Origin: an uncultured bacterium
Lineage (GTDB): Bacteria; Bacillota_I; Bacilli_A; RF39; UBA660
DNA length: 44,360 bases
Direction: 5' to 3'
Assembly: GCA_947646655.1 (NCBI GenBank)
Contig: CANSHI010000012.1
Span: forward strand, 1-44,360
This document shows, piece by piece, positions 23,374 to 32,998 of this stretch; position 1 is the first letter of the stretch, and each line of letters opens with the position of its first letter. A program made the translations under genes and the position numbers. The notes beneath the pieces were generated by a model, which did no database searches, was not told the DNA's origin, and was given only the letters and a program-made list of their open reading frames with translations.

Positions 23374-25396
23374 CATTATCTTCCTTCTTGCCACCTGTAC
23401 AATTAGGACAATATTCTTTATTACCTTTTTTCACGATCAATAGCCCACATTCACTACAAATAGCTCCAGTTGGCTCATCCCAAAGAGCATAATTGCATTT
23501 AGGATAATTATCGCATCCATAAAATACTTTACCTCTCTTAGTTTTTTTAGCAACGATCTCGCCTTCCCCACACTTAGGACACGTAGCAAAACTTTGTCTC
23601 TCAGTCGGCTTAATATACTTACATTCGGGATAATTTGAACAGGCAACAAATTCGCCATACTTACCTTTTCTAATAACTAAAGGATTACCACATTCTGGAC
23701 AATTTTCACCAGTTTCGACAGGTGCCTTTTTTTCCATAGTCTTAAAAGCATCTTCGACAAGTGGTTCAAATTTATTATAAAAATCTCTAAGTACTTTGAT
23801 ATTGTCATATTTTTCTTCTGCTATCTTATCTAAATCTGTTTCCATTTCAGCCGTATACTTAACATTAATAATATCGCTAAAACACTCTTGCAACTTATCA
23901 GTAATTTCAAAGCCGACCTCAGTTGGCACAAACTTTTTATCTTCCAACACACAATAATTTCTTAACTTTAAAGTATCCATCGTTTTAGCATAAGTACTAG
24001 GCCTTCCAATTCCTAACGATTCCATCTCTTTAATAAGACTAGCCTCTGTATATCGAGCAGGTGGTTTAGTGAAATGTTGCTCTCCAACAATATCGTCTGA
24101 TATTAAAACTTTAGACTTATATTCTGATAGATCAGGAAGTATCACATCTTCACTTTTCGAATAAGCACCATAAACTTTTAAATAACCATCGAAAATTAAT
24201 ACTGATCCATTTGCTTTAAATGTATAGCCATTATTTTCTAATATAATAGTAGTTGCATTTACCTTAGCATCGCTCATCAAAGAAGCTAAAGCTCTTGCAT
24301 ATATAATGCTATAAACTTTGTATTCTTCTAAAGTCAAAAATTTCTTAACTGACTCTGGTGTACGCATAATACTCGTAGGTCTAATCGCTTCATGAGCATC
24401 TTGTACATTATCGTTCTTTTTAGAAACTTTAACACTTCCAACATATTCTTTACCAAAGTTTTTAAGGATATAATCTTTTGATTCATCGACAAAAACGCCT
24501 GATAATCTTGTTGAATCTGTACGCATATATGAAATCAAACCGACAGTTTCTGTCCCTAAATCTACACCTTCGTATAGTTTTTGGGCAATTCTCATCGTCT
24601 TCGAAGATCCAAAGTTTAAAATATTGATACAAGCTTGTTGTAATGTCGAAGTAGTAAAAGGCATAACACCTTTTTTATTTTTAACTTTTTGAGTTACTGA
24701 GTCGATATTAAAAGTTTTAGATAAACTTTCAATTATTTTATCAGCATCGACCTTACCAGGAATTTTCACTTCTTTTCCCTGATACTTATCTAATAAAGCT
24801 TCAAAATCGGGAAAAATACCTTTAATAGTCCAATACTCCTCTTCTTTAAAGGCTTCTATCTCTCTTTCTCTATCAACAATAAGCTTTAAAGCAACAGATT
24901 GCACACGTCCAGCACTTTTTCCATCTGTTTTAGATTGCATTAACTTGCTAAGTCTAAAACCTATTATTCTATCGAGCATTCTACGAGTCTCTTGTGATTT
25001 TACTAAATCCATATCGATCTCTCTTGGAGTTTCAAACGCAGAGAGTAAAGCTGGCTTGGTAATCTCATTGAAGACCACTCTTTTATAATCTTTAAGACCT
25101 AATTCATCCATCAAATGCCAACTGATCGCTTCTCCTTCACGGTCAGGGTCGCTTGCTAAATACACTTCGTTACCCTTCGTAGCAGCTTTTAATTCTTTAA
25201 TAGTAGTTTTTTTATCTTTAAGAGGAATATAAGAAGGCTGAAAGCTATCATCGACATCTATTCCGAGTCCAAATTTTCCTGATGTAGCTAAATCTCTAAT
25301 ATGTCCTTTACTCGACAAAACTTCATAATCGCTTCCTAAATATTTACTGATTGTCTTAGTCTTGCTTGGAGACTCGACGATAACTATTTTCTTCAT
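23369..25396 (-). CDS. topA: DNA topoisomerase I
   Basis: A 675-residue type IA topoisomerase relaxing negative supercoils. The N-terminal Toprim domain has VESPSKTKTISKYL and SDPDREGEAISWH. The active-site Tyr is in GLISYMRTDSTRLS (about 290-303), and HEAIRPT follows. Three C-terminal zinc ribbons are visible from about 570 (CPECGNPLVIRKGKYGEF; CPKCGEGEIVAKKTKRG; CSECGLLIV ending CPNC). Length is normal. It follows the LtaS-like gene by 5 bp. In Bacillus topA lies between rnhB/dprA and xerC; dprA is not seen here. Confidence 0.96.
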   Translation of the reverse strand: MKKIVIVESPSKTKTISKYLGSDYEVLSSKGHIRDLATSGKFGLGIDVDDSFQPSYIPLKDKKTTIKELKAATKGNEVYLASDPDREGEAISWHLMDELGLKDYKRVVFNEITKPALLSAFETPREIDMDLVKSQETRRMLDRIIGFRLSKLMQSKTDGKSAGRVQSVALKLIVDREREIEAFKEEEYWTIKGIFPDFEALLDKYQGKEVKIPGKVDADKIIESLSKTFNIDSVTQKVKNKKGVMPFTTSTLQQACINILNFGSSKTMRIAQKLYEGVDLGTETVGLISYMRTDSTRLSGVFVDESKDYILKNFGKEYVGSVKVSKKNDNVQDAHEAIRPTSIMRTPESVKKFLTLEEYKVYSIIYARALASLMSDAKVNATTIILENNGYTFKANGSVLIFDGYLKVYGAYSKSEDVILPDLSEYKSKVLISDDIVGEQHFTKPPARYTEASLIKEMESLGIGRPSTYAKTMDTLKLRNYCVLEDKKFVPTEVGFEITDKLQECFSDIINVKYTAEMETDLDKIAEEKYDNIKVLRDFYNKFEPLVEDAFKTMEKKAPVETGENCPECGNPLVIRKGKYGEFVACSNYPECKYIKPTERQSFATCPKCGEGEIVAKKTKRGKVFYGCDNYPKCNYALWDEPTGAICSECGLLIVKKGNKEYCPNCTGGKKEDND

Positions 25397-25401
25397 TTAT
25401 T

Positions 25402-27825
25402 TCATCCTTCCGTATTTGTTTTTCCTTCACTACTACCTGATTCACTAGATTCATCTGGTCCAACAGGAACTTGATGGGCTTTTTCATATTCATTGAAATA
25501 ATTAAACAAGTATTTAAAGTAATTTTTCTTATAAACTTGCGTACTCATACTTCTCATACTATTTATCTCATTATTTATTTTTATGATATCTTCATCACTC
25601 ATATTGACAGATTCACTTGCAGGAATAAACTCTCCCTTACTGGTACTATAAAATCCTTCACTACTCTGCCAACTATTATCAGGGAAAACAGCATAATCCT
25701 TATATTCACTAAATATATCATGCCCCATATAATGACGAGGATCATAATCAACTCCTAATAAATTTAAAATCGTAGGTGTATAATCGACTGGAGTCGTATA
25801 CTTAAGTATCTTCTCAGGCTCAGTAGCACTATTATAAATTATAAATGGAGTTCTATCGACTTCCTGATTAGTTGAAACGTCATATGGACATAATTTTTTA
25901 TAATCTTTTTCACTTAAACCATATGGATAATGATCTCCGAATAGAACTATTACTGTATCGTCTAGTTTTCCTTGTTCACTCAAATTATTTATAAGATATT
26001 CTAAAGCTAAATCTAATTCTTTTACTTTACTCAAATATCTCTTAACAGTTGTAGGGAATCCACTATCTTTAAAGAGACTTAAATGTTTATCACCCATTTT
26101 ACTAGAATAAATATATGGAGTATGCGCAGATACTGTTATCATATAAGCAGCGAACTTATCTTTGCCAGTAATCTTTGGCAATGCATTTTGAACGAATGTA
26201 TAATCACTAGGCCATTCTTTATATTCCCACTCCCATGGTACATTTAAATCATCTACACCATAATATCTATAAGCACCGAATTTATACTCAAAGGTACTTC
26301 TAGAATAGTATTGTTCACTATAATCGTGATAAGTAGAAGTATAATATCCTTGTCTTCTCAAAGTATAAAGAAGAGCTTCCTTATATTCATTATTTTTATA
26401 AGTATTAACTGTACAAGTTGTTCCCATAGAATATAATCCCAGCTGACTTGTCATTTCAGATTCACCAGTAGCACAATTGTTTTTAGGACTATAGTTATTT
26501 ACACCAGTAATACCTTCTGTATAAAGTTTATAAAGTGTAGGAAAATATTCTTTATATTCTTCATGGAATACAGCCTCACTTATACTCTCCATCATGATCA
26601 TTATCAAGTTTTTACCTTCGAATTTTCCTGTATAATCATTTTTAGGAGTTATAGGTCTATTTATAAAATAATTATTTAAAGAATTAAGTGATTTATCTGT
26701 CTCTTTAGAAATAAGCTCTTTCCATGCCGTATCATCGATATCCCTAGATAAATCTTCAGGTATCACTTCGTTGTTACCGACAACGCTATTGTCATAGTCT
26801 ACACTATCTTCTCCACCAAATATTGTTGACTTAATATCTAACATTACATATACAGTAGTACCAAAATTTTTGATAGCTAATGCAGGACTAGATGGATATC
26901 TAAAAAGTCTCGCATTTGATACAGTTTGAAATTTGTTTTGCATAAATTTAACTTCGACAGTAACCATAAAGCCGAATATCAATAAACACAAATATACTAG
27001 CAACGCACCATCATGCAATAAAGACTTAAAAGGAATTTTCTTAGCAAATCCATCTTTAGTTAAACGTCGCTCAAATATTAAATATATAATTGTTCCAATA
27101 AAAGGCAAATACACTAAATGTAAAACAGGGTTATAAGAACACAAAAATTCTACTATATAACTAGTTATCTTTGTTCCTTGTTCGGCATTTCCAAGAGACA
27201 TGAAAGCCCCTAAAAAGTTCATAAATCCGAGCTGTAACCAAGCATAAAATGCTATTAAGAAATTAAATATTATTAACAATGTTCTTCTAAGCTTAATTGG
27301 CATATTTGTAGTAATCGTAGAAATTACTAAAGACAAAATACATGAACTCAAAAAAATTCTTAACAGTGAAAAATCCCAAGACAAAGTACCTAAAAATGCT
27401 TTAGTTAATAGCTCAACAGCAAATATAAATATGATCTCTAAAATATGTGTTGTCCAAAATTTATGTATACCTCTTAAATTTAACAGATCGTTCTTTTTCT
27501 TAGCCTTTGCTTCTCTCTTTTTAAGCTTATTATTTTTATCATTTAAAGGTTGTTCAATTTTGTTGTTATTTTCAACATTAACTTTTACTTCCTTTTTTGT
27601 TTTAGGCAAGTCATTTTTCTTTGGCTCTTGTATTTCTTTCTTCAAATTTTGATCTTTATTCGTATTTCCAGGCTTACTCTTATTAATTTCGGTAGTCTGT
27701 TTATTTATCTGCTTTTTGTTATTATTTTTATTGGTATTAGTATTGCTTTTATTTAATTTATCACTAGATTTCTTACTAGATTGTGATTTTTTCTTTCTTT
27801 GATTTTTGTTTTTTACTGCACTCAT
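25402..27825 (-). CDS. LtaS-like membrane sulfatase (phosphoglycerol transferase)
   Basis: An 807-residue alkaline-phosphatase-superfamily enzyme. The first ~110 residues are a Lys/Asn/Gln-rich, low-complexity cytoplasmic tail. Five membrane spans follow at about 128-290. The extracellular sulfatase domain (about 395-720) has [14 protein letters not shown] with a metal-binding Glu, NCATGESEM with the likely nucleophilic Thr, and [12 protein letters not shown] with Asp-His ligands. In Bacillota this build is lipoteichoic acid synthase or a related glycerol-phosphate transferase. A Ser/Gly-rich C-terminal tail follows. The first 50 bp overlap the end of rnhB. Confidence 0.85.
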   Translation of the reverse strand: MSAVKNKNQRKKKSQSSKKSSDKLNKSNTNTNKNNNKKQINKQTTEINKSKPGNTNKDQNLKKEIQEPKKNDLPKTKKEVKVNVENNNKIEQPLNDKNNKLKKREAKAKKKNDLLNLRGIHKFWTTHILEIIFIFAVELLTKAFLGTLSWDFSLLRIFLSSCILSLVISTITTNMPIKLRRTLLIIFNFLIAFYAWLQLGFMNFLGAFMSLGNAEQGTKITSYIVEFLCSYNPVLHLVYLPFIGTIIYLIFERRLTKDGFAKKIPFKSLLHDGALLVYLCLLIFGFMVTVEVKFMQNKFQTVSNARLFRYPSSPALAIKNFGTTVYVMLDIKSTIFGGEDSVDYDNSVVGNNEVIPEDLSRDIDDTAWKELISKETDKSLNSLNNYFINRPITPKNDYTGKFEGKNLIMIMMESISEAVFHEEYKEYFPTLYKLYTEGITGVNNYSPKNNCATGESEMTSQLGLYSMGTTCTVNTYKNNEYKEALLYTLRRQGYYTSTYHDYSEQYYSRSTFEYKFGAYRYYGVDDLNVPWEWEYKEWPSDYTFVQNALPKITGKDKFAAYMITVSAHTPYIYSSKMGDKHLSLFKDSGFPTTVKRYLSKVKELDLALEYLINNLSEQGKLDDTVIVLFGDHYPYGLSEKDYKKLCPYDVSTNQEVDRTPFIIYNSATEPEKILKYTTPVDYTPTILNLLGVDYDPRHYMGHDIFSEYKDYAVFPDNSWQSSEGFYSTSKGEFIPASESVNMSDEDIIKINNEINSMRSMSTQVYKKNYFKYLFNYFNEYEKAHQVPVGPDESSESGSSEGKTNTEG

Positions 27826-28492
27826 TTAATTCACTCCCATTTAATATACTTTTTATCGGTTCAAAAGTCTTACGATGATTATCTAAAACGCCATATTTCA
27901 TAATGGCATCGATATGTCCCTTCGTCGCATATCCCTTATGATTCAAAAATCCATACTGAGGATATTTTAAATCATCTTCTTCCATCATTCTATCTCTTGT
28001 AACTTTTGCAATAACACTTGCTGCTGCGATAGATTCGGATTTTAAGTCTCCCTTAATAATACTTGTATAAGGAATACTTAAATTTTCCAATTTCATAGCA
28101 TCGATTAAGACATGCTCAGGTTTTACATCTAAATTATCAATCGCTTCATACATGGCTTCCTTAGTAGCTTCATAAATGTTAATCTCATCTATCCTTATAT
28201 GATCTCTCATACCAATCCCGACTGCAATGGCATCTCTCATAATGATTTCATAAAATAAATCGCGCTTTTTAGAAGTTAATTTCTTAGAATCTGTCAAGCC
28301 TTCTAATTTATAATCTTTAGGCAAAATTACAGCAGCCGTAACGACTGGTCCATAAAGTGGTCCTCTTCCAACTTCATCGACACCTGCAATCAAATTGACG
28401 CCTTGTTTATAAAGATTTTTTTCATATTCTAAATTATCATTCTTCAAATCTGTCAAAAGTAATACCTCTGATTCTTTCTTGCTTAATGTCAT
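27776..28492 (-). CDS. rnhB: Ribonuclease HII
   Basis: A 238-residue type-2 RNase H removing single ribonucleotides and RNA primers from DNA. The catalytic motif [16 protein letters not shown] (about 36-51) is followed by [17 protein letters not shown] and a late Asp in [10 protein letters not shown]. RnhB and RnhC (12765-13703) both occur, as in Bacillus. The predicted start overlaps the end of rbgA by 56 bp. A TTG at 28456 with AGAGG upstream would shorten the overlap and keep all conserved residues, so the true start is uncertain. The C-terminal tail is Lys-rich. Confidence 0.94.
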   Translation of the reverse strand: MTLSKKESEVLLLTDLKNDNLEYEKNLYKQGVNLIAGVDEVGRGPLYGPVVTAAVILPKDYKLEGLTDSKKLTSKKRDLFYEIIMRDAIAVGIGMRDHIRIDEINIYEATKEAMYEAIDNLDVKPEHVLIDAMKLENLSIPYTSIIKGDLKSESIAAASVIAKVTRDRMMEEDDLKYPQYGFLNHKGYATKGHIDAIMKYGVLDNHRKTFEPIKSILNGSELNECSKKQKSKKEKITI

Positions 28493-29306
28493 TTATGATA
28501 GCCAAACTAATCTTATTATAGTCTAATTCTCCATGTTTTGCTAAAGCTCCGACCTTTCCACCTATTACATTATAATTATATTCAAAGTCTTCGTCAAGTG
28601 TATCTAGCGCATATCTCGAAAAAAGTTTATCTTTATAATACTTATCCAGTTTTTTTAATATGTGCACTGCTACATCATCGACTGGTAAAATTTCTTGTTT
28701 TATTGCGCTCATACTGGCAAGATTTAAAGCTACTTCATTCGATTCAAACTTCGGCCAAAGAATACCTGGTGAATCTAAAAGAAGAGTACTGCCCGCTTTT
28801 AACCATACTAAACTTTTAGTAAATCCTGGTATATTTCCTACTCCTGCTACATTCTTTTTAGCTAATTTATTTATAAGTGTACTTTTCCCCACATTAGGAA
28901 TACCTATTACCAAGCCTCTGATTGTTTTTGGTTTTAACCCTTTTAATTTCCTTTTAGCATTTATTTCTAAAGAAATTTCATCGATTTTATTTATTAATTT
29001 TTTATAGTCATCTTGATTTTTTAAATTAACAATTATTACGTGTTCCCCATTCTTTTTATAATACTCCATCCATTTACTAGTTTCTTCTAAATCACATAGA
29101 TCACTTTTAGTCATGATTAAAAGTTTTGGTTTATTTTTAATTAAAGACTCTATTCCTACTACTTTAGAAGAATAAGGTATCCTAGCATCTACTAGCTCCA
29201 AAACAATATCTATTAAAGGATTTATTTTATTTATCTCTCTTTTAGTTTTCTCCATATGACCAGGATACCAGTTAATTGTCGAATTTTGCCCTTTATTATC
29301 TTTCAT
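28437..29306 (-). CDS. rbgA: Ribosome biogenesis GTPase RbgA (YlqF)
   Basis: A 289-residue circularly permuted GTPase needed for late maturation of the 50S subunit. The permuted order is visible: [14 protein letters not shown] (G4, about 52-65), then [14 protein letters not shown] (G1, about 134-147), then [12 protein letters not shown] (G3). The N-terminus [17 protein letters not shown] is the family signature. RbgA-rnhB is a conserved pair. The start has AAGGAAGTG upstream. Part of its 5' region (29267-29317) is repeated at 32347-32399, and an accessory HEPN gene now sits 22 bp in front of it, so transcription may come from the island. Confidence 0.95.
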   Translation of the reverse strand: MKDNKGQNSTINWYPGHMEKTKREINKINPLIDIVLELVDARIPYSSKVVGIESLIKNKPKLLIMTKSDLCDLEETSKWMEYYKKNGEHVIIVNLKNQDDYKKLINKIDEISLEINAKRKLKGLKPKTIRGLVIGIPNVGKSTLINKLAKKNVAGVGNIPGFTKSLVWLKAGSTLLLDSPGILWPKFESNEVALNLASMSAIKQEILPVDDVAVHILKKLDKYYKDKLFSRYALDTLDEDFEYNYNVIGGKVGALAKHGELDYNKISLAIINDIKQERIRGITFDRFEE

Positions 29307-29317
29307 TTATTTCACTT
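29267..29317 (-). repeat. rbgA 5'-end repeat, intact copy
   Basis: AGGAAGTGAAA, an ATG a few bases on, and CAAAATTCGACAATTAACTG are shared in order with 32347-32399. The 22-bp core 29267-29288 matches 32347-32368 with two differences. Confidence 0.7.
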
Positions 29318-29328
29318 CCTTTTTTTCA

Positions 29329-29877
29329 TTACATAATATTTTTATTAGATAAGACAGAATAATTTTTATTTAAAAATTCAGAACGTATTTGATTATATAA
29401 TTCACTATATTTATCAACAGGCGTTCTCACATATTTTATAAACAATTGAACTTGAATATCTAAATTAGACCGTTTTGTATTATTTATTAAATCTTTTATA
29501 TCTTGAGGATCATATATATTATAAAGCATCGATATATTCCAATAAATTAATAGAATTTCCCTTACATAATCTCTTAATTCACTTTCCTGTTTTTTAGTTA
29601 ATTGATATCCATCATTTCCATGAATATAACGTGAACGTATATCATAATAAGTTGATATTTTCCATTTAGATTTGATTCTTTCTTTGCTACTTAAAAATAA
29701 TATATTATTTGAATAAGTTAATATTTCTTTAGTTACTTCATTTCCACCAATATTAAATAGTGATTCCAATGCTGAAAATAATAGTGTAAATCTTATTCTA
29801 ACATCCTGTGATTCAAAAGAACTTAAATAAAAATTTAAAGCCCTTTTGTATCTTATATTTTTTTCTTCAAGATCAAT
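29329..29877 (-). CDS. Apea-type HEPN-domain protein without a standard start codon
   Basis: About 182 residues. The open frame contains RFTLLFSALESLF and, 65 residues later, RSRYIHG, the R-x4-H motif of HEPN ribonucleases of the Apea-like type. The first standard start in frame (a TTG at 29769) lies inside the conserved ALESLF helix and would destroy the fold. Homology runs upstream to about 29877, where AAGGAG (29886-29891) is correctly spaced from ATA/ATT codons but no ATG exists; a TAA lies just upstream in the frame. A 16-codon ORF starting 1 nt after the rhuM stop ends on this ribosome binding site. It either uses a rare ATT/ATA start or has lost its ATG. HEPN proteins are often toxin or phage-defence RNases. 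Confidence 0.65.
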   Translation of the reverse strand: MDLEEKNIRYKRALNFYLSSFESQDVRIRFTLLFSALESLFNIGGNEVTKEILTYSNNILFLSSKERIKSKWKISTYYDIRSRYIHGNDGYQLTKKQESELRDYVREILLIYWNISMLYNIYDPQDIKDLINNTKRSNLDIQVQLFIKYVRTPVDKYSELYNQIRSEFLNKNYSVLSNKNIM

Positions 29878-29934
29878 TATTATTACTCCTTTTTAGTGCA
29901 TTTTTGATAATTTATAATTTTTTCTTTTGCCATA

Positions 29935-30969
29935 CTAATCTATGCCACTTTTTTTAATGCTTGTTTCTTCTAATAATAAATCAAAATCTGATTTATATAA
30001 TTTATCCTGCTTTATTCTATATCTTTCAAACTCAGATAAAGCTTTATCACAAGCAATTTCATGAGATATTTTACCTGCATCTTTTAATACATCTAGATCA
30101 TCTGCCAACAAAAATTTATCTATTCTAACTGCCCAATCCTCCATTGTCATCGGAATATGTCTTTTAGCTCTATTTTCTGCCAAATCTAAAAATGCTGATA
30201 CTATAAGTTCTAAACTCTCTAGTTCTTCTTTATTTAAATAATTTTTTGCTATCACAACATCAGTTTCTAATATTTTACCATTTGGAGAATTTTTCCAAGA
30301 CGTTAATCCCATATATTCTTTGTCAGCATTTGCTCGATTATATATTATTTCTGCTGCTGTTTGACGAGATGCTGCATAGTGCATCTTATTTTGAACTTTT
30401 TTGAAAAATTTAATAGTAGTTGGAGATTTAGAATCATAATCTACACTTGTAGCGTATATATCGGTTACTTTTTGATAAAACCTTCTTTCGGACAATCTTA
30501 TTTCTCTTATTTCTGCGAGTAAAGAATCATAATAGTCTTCATCGAAAAAAGCACCATTTGCCATCCTTTTTTTATCAATTATATAACCTTTTTTAGAAAA
30601 TTCCTTCAATATATAAGTTGCCCATCTTCTGAATTGAATAGCTCGATCAGAATTAACTCTATACCCAATCGAAATAACAATATCCAAATTATAATACTGA
30701 ACCTTTCTTTTTACCTCTCTATTTCCCTCGACTTGAACTAGTAAGAATTTCTTACTAGTTGAACTTTCATCTAATTCATAAGTATTATATATTTCGTTAA
30801 TATGCATAGTTATATTATTTCTTGTTGTATTAAAAAGTTCTCCAATCGATTTTTGTGTTAACCATAAATCTCCATCTTCAAATCTTACCTCTACGCCTTT
30901 ATCATGTGTTTGCCTTTCAAAAATTAGGAATTCTGCACTACTACTTCTTATAATTAAATCTTTTAGCAT
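29935..30969 (-). CDS. RhuM-family protein
   Basis: A 344-residue, full-length member of the RhuM family (named after a Salmonella pathogenicity-island gene; biochemical role not established). It has an N-terminal winged-HTH-like region (DLWLTQKSIGELFNTTRNNI), the central YNLDIVISIGYRVNSDRAIQFRRWAT, then IREIRLSERRFYQKVTDIYATSVDYD and a C-terminal helical half with HYAASRQTAAEII. Such genes are frequent in restriction-modification loci, prophages and defence islands. A truncated paralogue lies at 31746-32149. The HEPN frame follows directly, separated only by a 16-codon ORF. Confidence 0.88.
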   Translation of the reverse strand: MLKDLIIRSSSAEFLIFERQTHDKGVEVRFEDGDLWLTQKSIGELFNTTRNNITMHINEIYNTYELDESSTSKKFLLVQVEGNREVKRKVQYYNLDIVISIGYRVNSDRAIQFRRWATYILKEFSKKGYIIDKKRMANGAFFDEDYYDSLLAEIREIRLSERRFYQKVTDIYATSVDYDSKSPTTIKFFKKVQNKMHYAASRQTAAEIIYNRANADKEYMGLTSWKNSPNGKILETDVVIAKNYLNKEELESLELIVSAFLDLAENRAKRHIPMTMEDWAVRIDKFLLADDLDVLKDAGKISHEIACDKALSEFERYRIKQDKLYKSDFDLLLEETSIKKSGID

Positions 30970-31019
30970 TATTTTTTCACCTCTTTTTCTTTCATTTTAG
31001 CTAAATGTGTAAAAACTTA

Positions 31020-31049
31020 TTTTAAATAAGCCCTTTATTTATAAGGCTT
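31020..31049 (-). terminator. Possible terminator upstream of rhuM
   Basis: On the minus strand AAGCC-TTAT and ATAA-(AG)-GGCTT form an interrupted 9-bp stem followed by ATTT. It would end the P-loop gene's transcript; the T tract is weak. Confidence 0.4.
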
Positions 31050-31080
31050 TTTACTATGGTTTTACATAAATCCCGATATC

Positions 31081-31632
31081 TCAGTTTATATTTGCCTGAT
31101 TTTGTCGGTTATTACCGTTCATTACTATCACTTCCTCCAATTCAATATTATTTTCTAATAAAACGCTTTCTAATGTTTCATTTTCATTTATAATATATAA
31201 ATTCTCATAATTTCTTTGCAAACAATCCTCATAGAATGGAACAAATACATCCTCCAATCTACTAATGAAATTTTCATTATTACCTCGATTTATACACTTT
31301 TTCTTTAGATCTTCCCAATTATTAATATTAGGATATGCTATACTGTATTTAATATTATTTTTATCGAAATAATCGAAGTGTTCTGGTTTTAATTGAACTA
31401 AAACAACATCATATTCTTTTATAGCCATTCGAATTGCTTTATAGTAATTATTTGGCCATTCGCTATTTATTTCCCTTTTCATTCCTTTTCTTGCTTCAAC
31501 AGGTATATCTTCAAGATTAGTATTATTATATTTAAAATTACTTGATTCTAAGTCAAGTACATTACCATATTTTTTTCCCAAAAAGCTTTTTCCACACGTT
31601 GCAAATCCTGCAATTATTATTCCCTTTGCCAT
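31081..31632 (-). CDS. P-loop nucleotide-binding protein (phage-type kinase-like)
   Basis: A 183-residue protein with a Walker A motif at the very N-terminus (GFATCGKSFLGKKYG, about 9-23) and a compact alpha/beta layout. The middle RMAIKEYDVVLVQLKPEHFD fits a Walker B strand (DVVLVQL) of nucleoside or nucleotide kinase-like proteins. The C-terminal 30 residues are Asn/Gln rich. Small P-loop proteins of this type occur in prophages, where they resemble nucleoside kinases; the substrate cannot be read. GAGGTAAATA precedes the start. It lies between the rhuM gene and its pseudogene. Confidence 0.65.
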   Translation of the reverse strand: MAKGIIIAGFATCGKSFLGKKYGNVLDLESSNFKYNNTNLEDIPVEARKGMKREINSEWPNNYYKAIRMAIKEYDVVLVQLKPEHFDYFDKNNIKYSIAYPNINNWEDLKKKCINRGNNENFISRLEDVFVPFYEDCLQRNYENLYIINENETLESVLLENNIELEEVIVMNGNNRQNQANIN

Positions 31633-31639
31633 TATTTAC

Positions 31640-31759
31640 CTCTTATCTATAAAGGATTCTTTGTCTTCATTAAAAACTCCAATATTCTTTCATTACTAGA
31701 CCATCTACATCTTCTAATTTTACATCATCAAGGGTTACATTTCTACATCTTTCTAATTC
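31640..31759 (-). pseudogene. Remnant of DUF6870-like gene, internally deleted
   Basis: Read on the minus strand it encodes ELERCRNVTLDDVKLEDVD, then jumps to NERILEFLMKTKNP. It matches the gene at 32999-33269 except that about 13 codons (EITDIKIDRRKPG) and the C-terminal third are missing. Nucleotide identity with the other copy is high on both sides of the deletion. Its 5' end merges with the rhuM pseudogene at CATCTTTCTAATTC (31746-31759). Confidence 0.7.
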
Positions 31760-32149
31760 TTTCTAATGTTCTTTCAAAATAATCTTCTCCAAAAAATATA
31801 ATTTGGTTTTTTTAATCTCTCATCATCCATAACAACACCAGTAATTAAGTATTCTTTTAAAACGGTACCCTACTGCAATAATCATATCTAAATTGTATAT
31901 TTTGGATTTTATCCCGCCTGTACTTTCGTCGGAAATTCCGACAGAAGTTTCTTCCTTAAGTTCACCACTATTTAATATATTATTAATATGTTCTGTTATT
32001 GTACTTCTTCCTACTCCAAATAGTTCAGCAATTAGGTTTTGTGTCAACCAAATATCATTATTAATTAATAATACATTTACTTTAATATCATTATTATCAT
32101 CACGATAAATTAAAAAATCATGAGTAGTTATTTGTAAACCATTTTTCAT
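31746..32149 (-). pseudogene. Truncated, frameshifted rhuM paralogue
   Basis: The first 95 codons encode an intact RhuM N-terminal domain (NDIWLTQNLIAELFGVGRST; YNLDMIIAVGYR). Then about 16-18 codons that are conserved in family members are missing. The sequence resumes in another frame with KEYLITGVVMDDERLKKPNYIF, shifts again, and gives GEDYFERTLERIRKM before ending. The catalytic or C-terminal half present in the paralogue at 29935-30969 is absent. It ends inside the DUF6870-like remnant, sharing 14 bp with it. Confidence 0.8.
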
Positions 32150-32346
32150 TTATATTCGCCTCTTTTCTATGTTCTTAAATGTCTTAATCACCTATCTAAT
32201 TCCTATTATAAATAATACCAAATTACTATGTTTTTATAGATTTTTAGTATTTTTAATCATTTTTTTATTAAAATATGCAAGATCTAAATTATATAATTTT
32301 CTTTATTTATAAGGATTTAATGATGTTCTTAATTAAATCGTAATCA

Positions 32347-32399
32347 ACCAATTGATTGTCGAATTTTGTCAATTATTTTCCATAACTTTTCACTTCCTT
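32347..32399 (-). repeat. rbgA 5'-end repeat, non-functional copy
   Basis: Read on the minus strand: AGGAAGTGAAAAGTT, ATG-GAA-AAT-AAT-TGA, then CAAAATTCGACAATCAATTG. This reproduces the ribosome binding site, start codon and first codons of rbgA (29267-29317) with a stop after four codons. The 32150-32346 interval next to it is AT-rich and holds no gene that I can see. Confidence 0.7.
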
Positions 32400-32949
32400 A
32401 TACACTTATTTTTAATTTTAGTTCTTTATCGCCTTCATCTGGAGTTTGATTTTCTTCCTGTAATAAAGATTTTTTACAATTTTCAAAAAAGTCTATCAAT
32501 CTGTTTTTTAAATCTGAATTTTGAATTTTGCTTCTAGCATCAGGACCAATGTTTTTTATAAATACACTGTATTTTTGGTGAGTTAATTCACTATCTATAT
32601 CCCCATGAAATATAACAACTATACTTTCGCCTGTTCTTATTATAGACATAAATTTTTTAAGTTTATCTAAAGTATTATCATCATCAATAATAATTTCACT
32701 ATCTTTATCTAATAAAATACTTAAGCTAGAATAAAGATAATCATCATTTTTAAATTCAAACAATAATTCACTATCGTTATCTTTTGAATATGCATCAAAT
32801 TGAAAATCATCCCACATTGAAAATGTTACTATTTTTTGTAAACCCGTATCATTTGTATACACCTTTTTTATAGAAATAAATGGTACATATCCACTATTAT
32901 CTATTTTGATTAAGAGTTTTCCATCTCTTGAATTAATTTCCTTTTCCAT
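32398..32949 (-). CDS. Unknown accessory protein
   Basis: The product is not recognised. The 183 residues are acidic and beta-rich at the N-terminus (GKLLIKIDNSGYVPFISIKK), with alternating strands to about residue 125. A helical C-terminus follows (LKNRLIDFFENCKKSLLQEE) with a polar tail. There is no signal peptide, membrane span or catalytic signature. Its stop codon abuts the non-functional rbgA 5' repeat. It could be an immunity protein by size and composition, but no toxin partner is evident, so this is only a possibility. Confidence 0.55.
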   Translation of the reverse strand: MEKEINSRDGKLLIKIDNSGYVPFISIKKVYTNDTGLQKIVTFSMWDDFQFDAYSKDNDSELLFEFKNDDYLYSSLSILLDKDSEIIIDDDNTLDKLKKFMSIIRTGESIVVIFHGDIDSELTHQKYSVFIKNIGPDARSKIQNSDLKNRLIDFFENCKKSLLQEENQTPDEGDKELKLKISV

Positions 32950-32998
32950 TTGTTTTCCTCACTTTTGTTAAATTTCAATCATCATTTTAACTACTTAA

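Noticed and set aside
29877-29933. Programmed -1 frameshift joining the 16-codon ORF to the HEPN frame
   Set aside because: The AAAAAG run is not a full X-XXY-YYZ heptamer in the right frame, and slipping would place a stop-like TAA in the P site. A rare start or a lost base is simpler.
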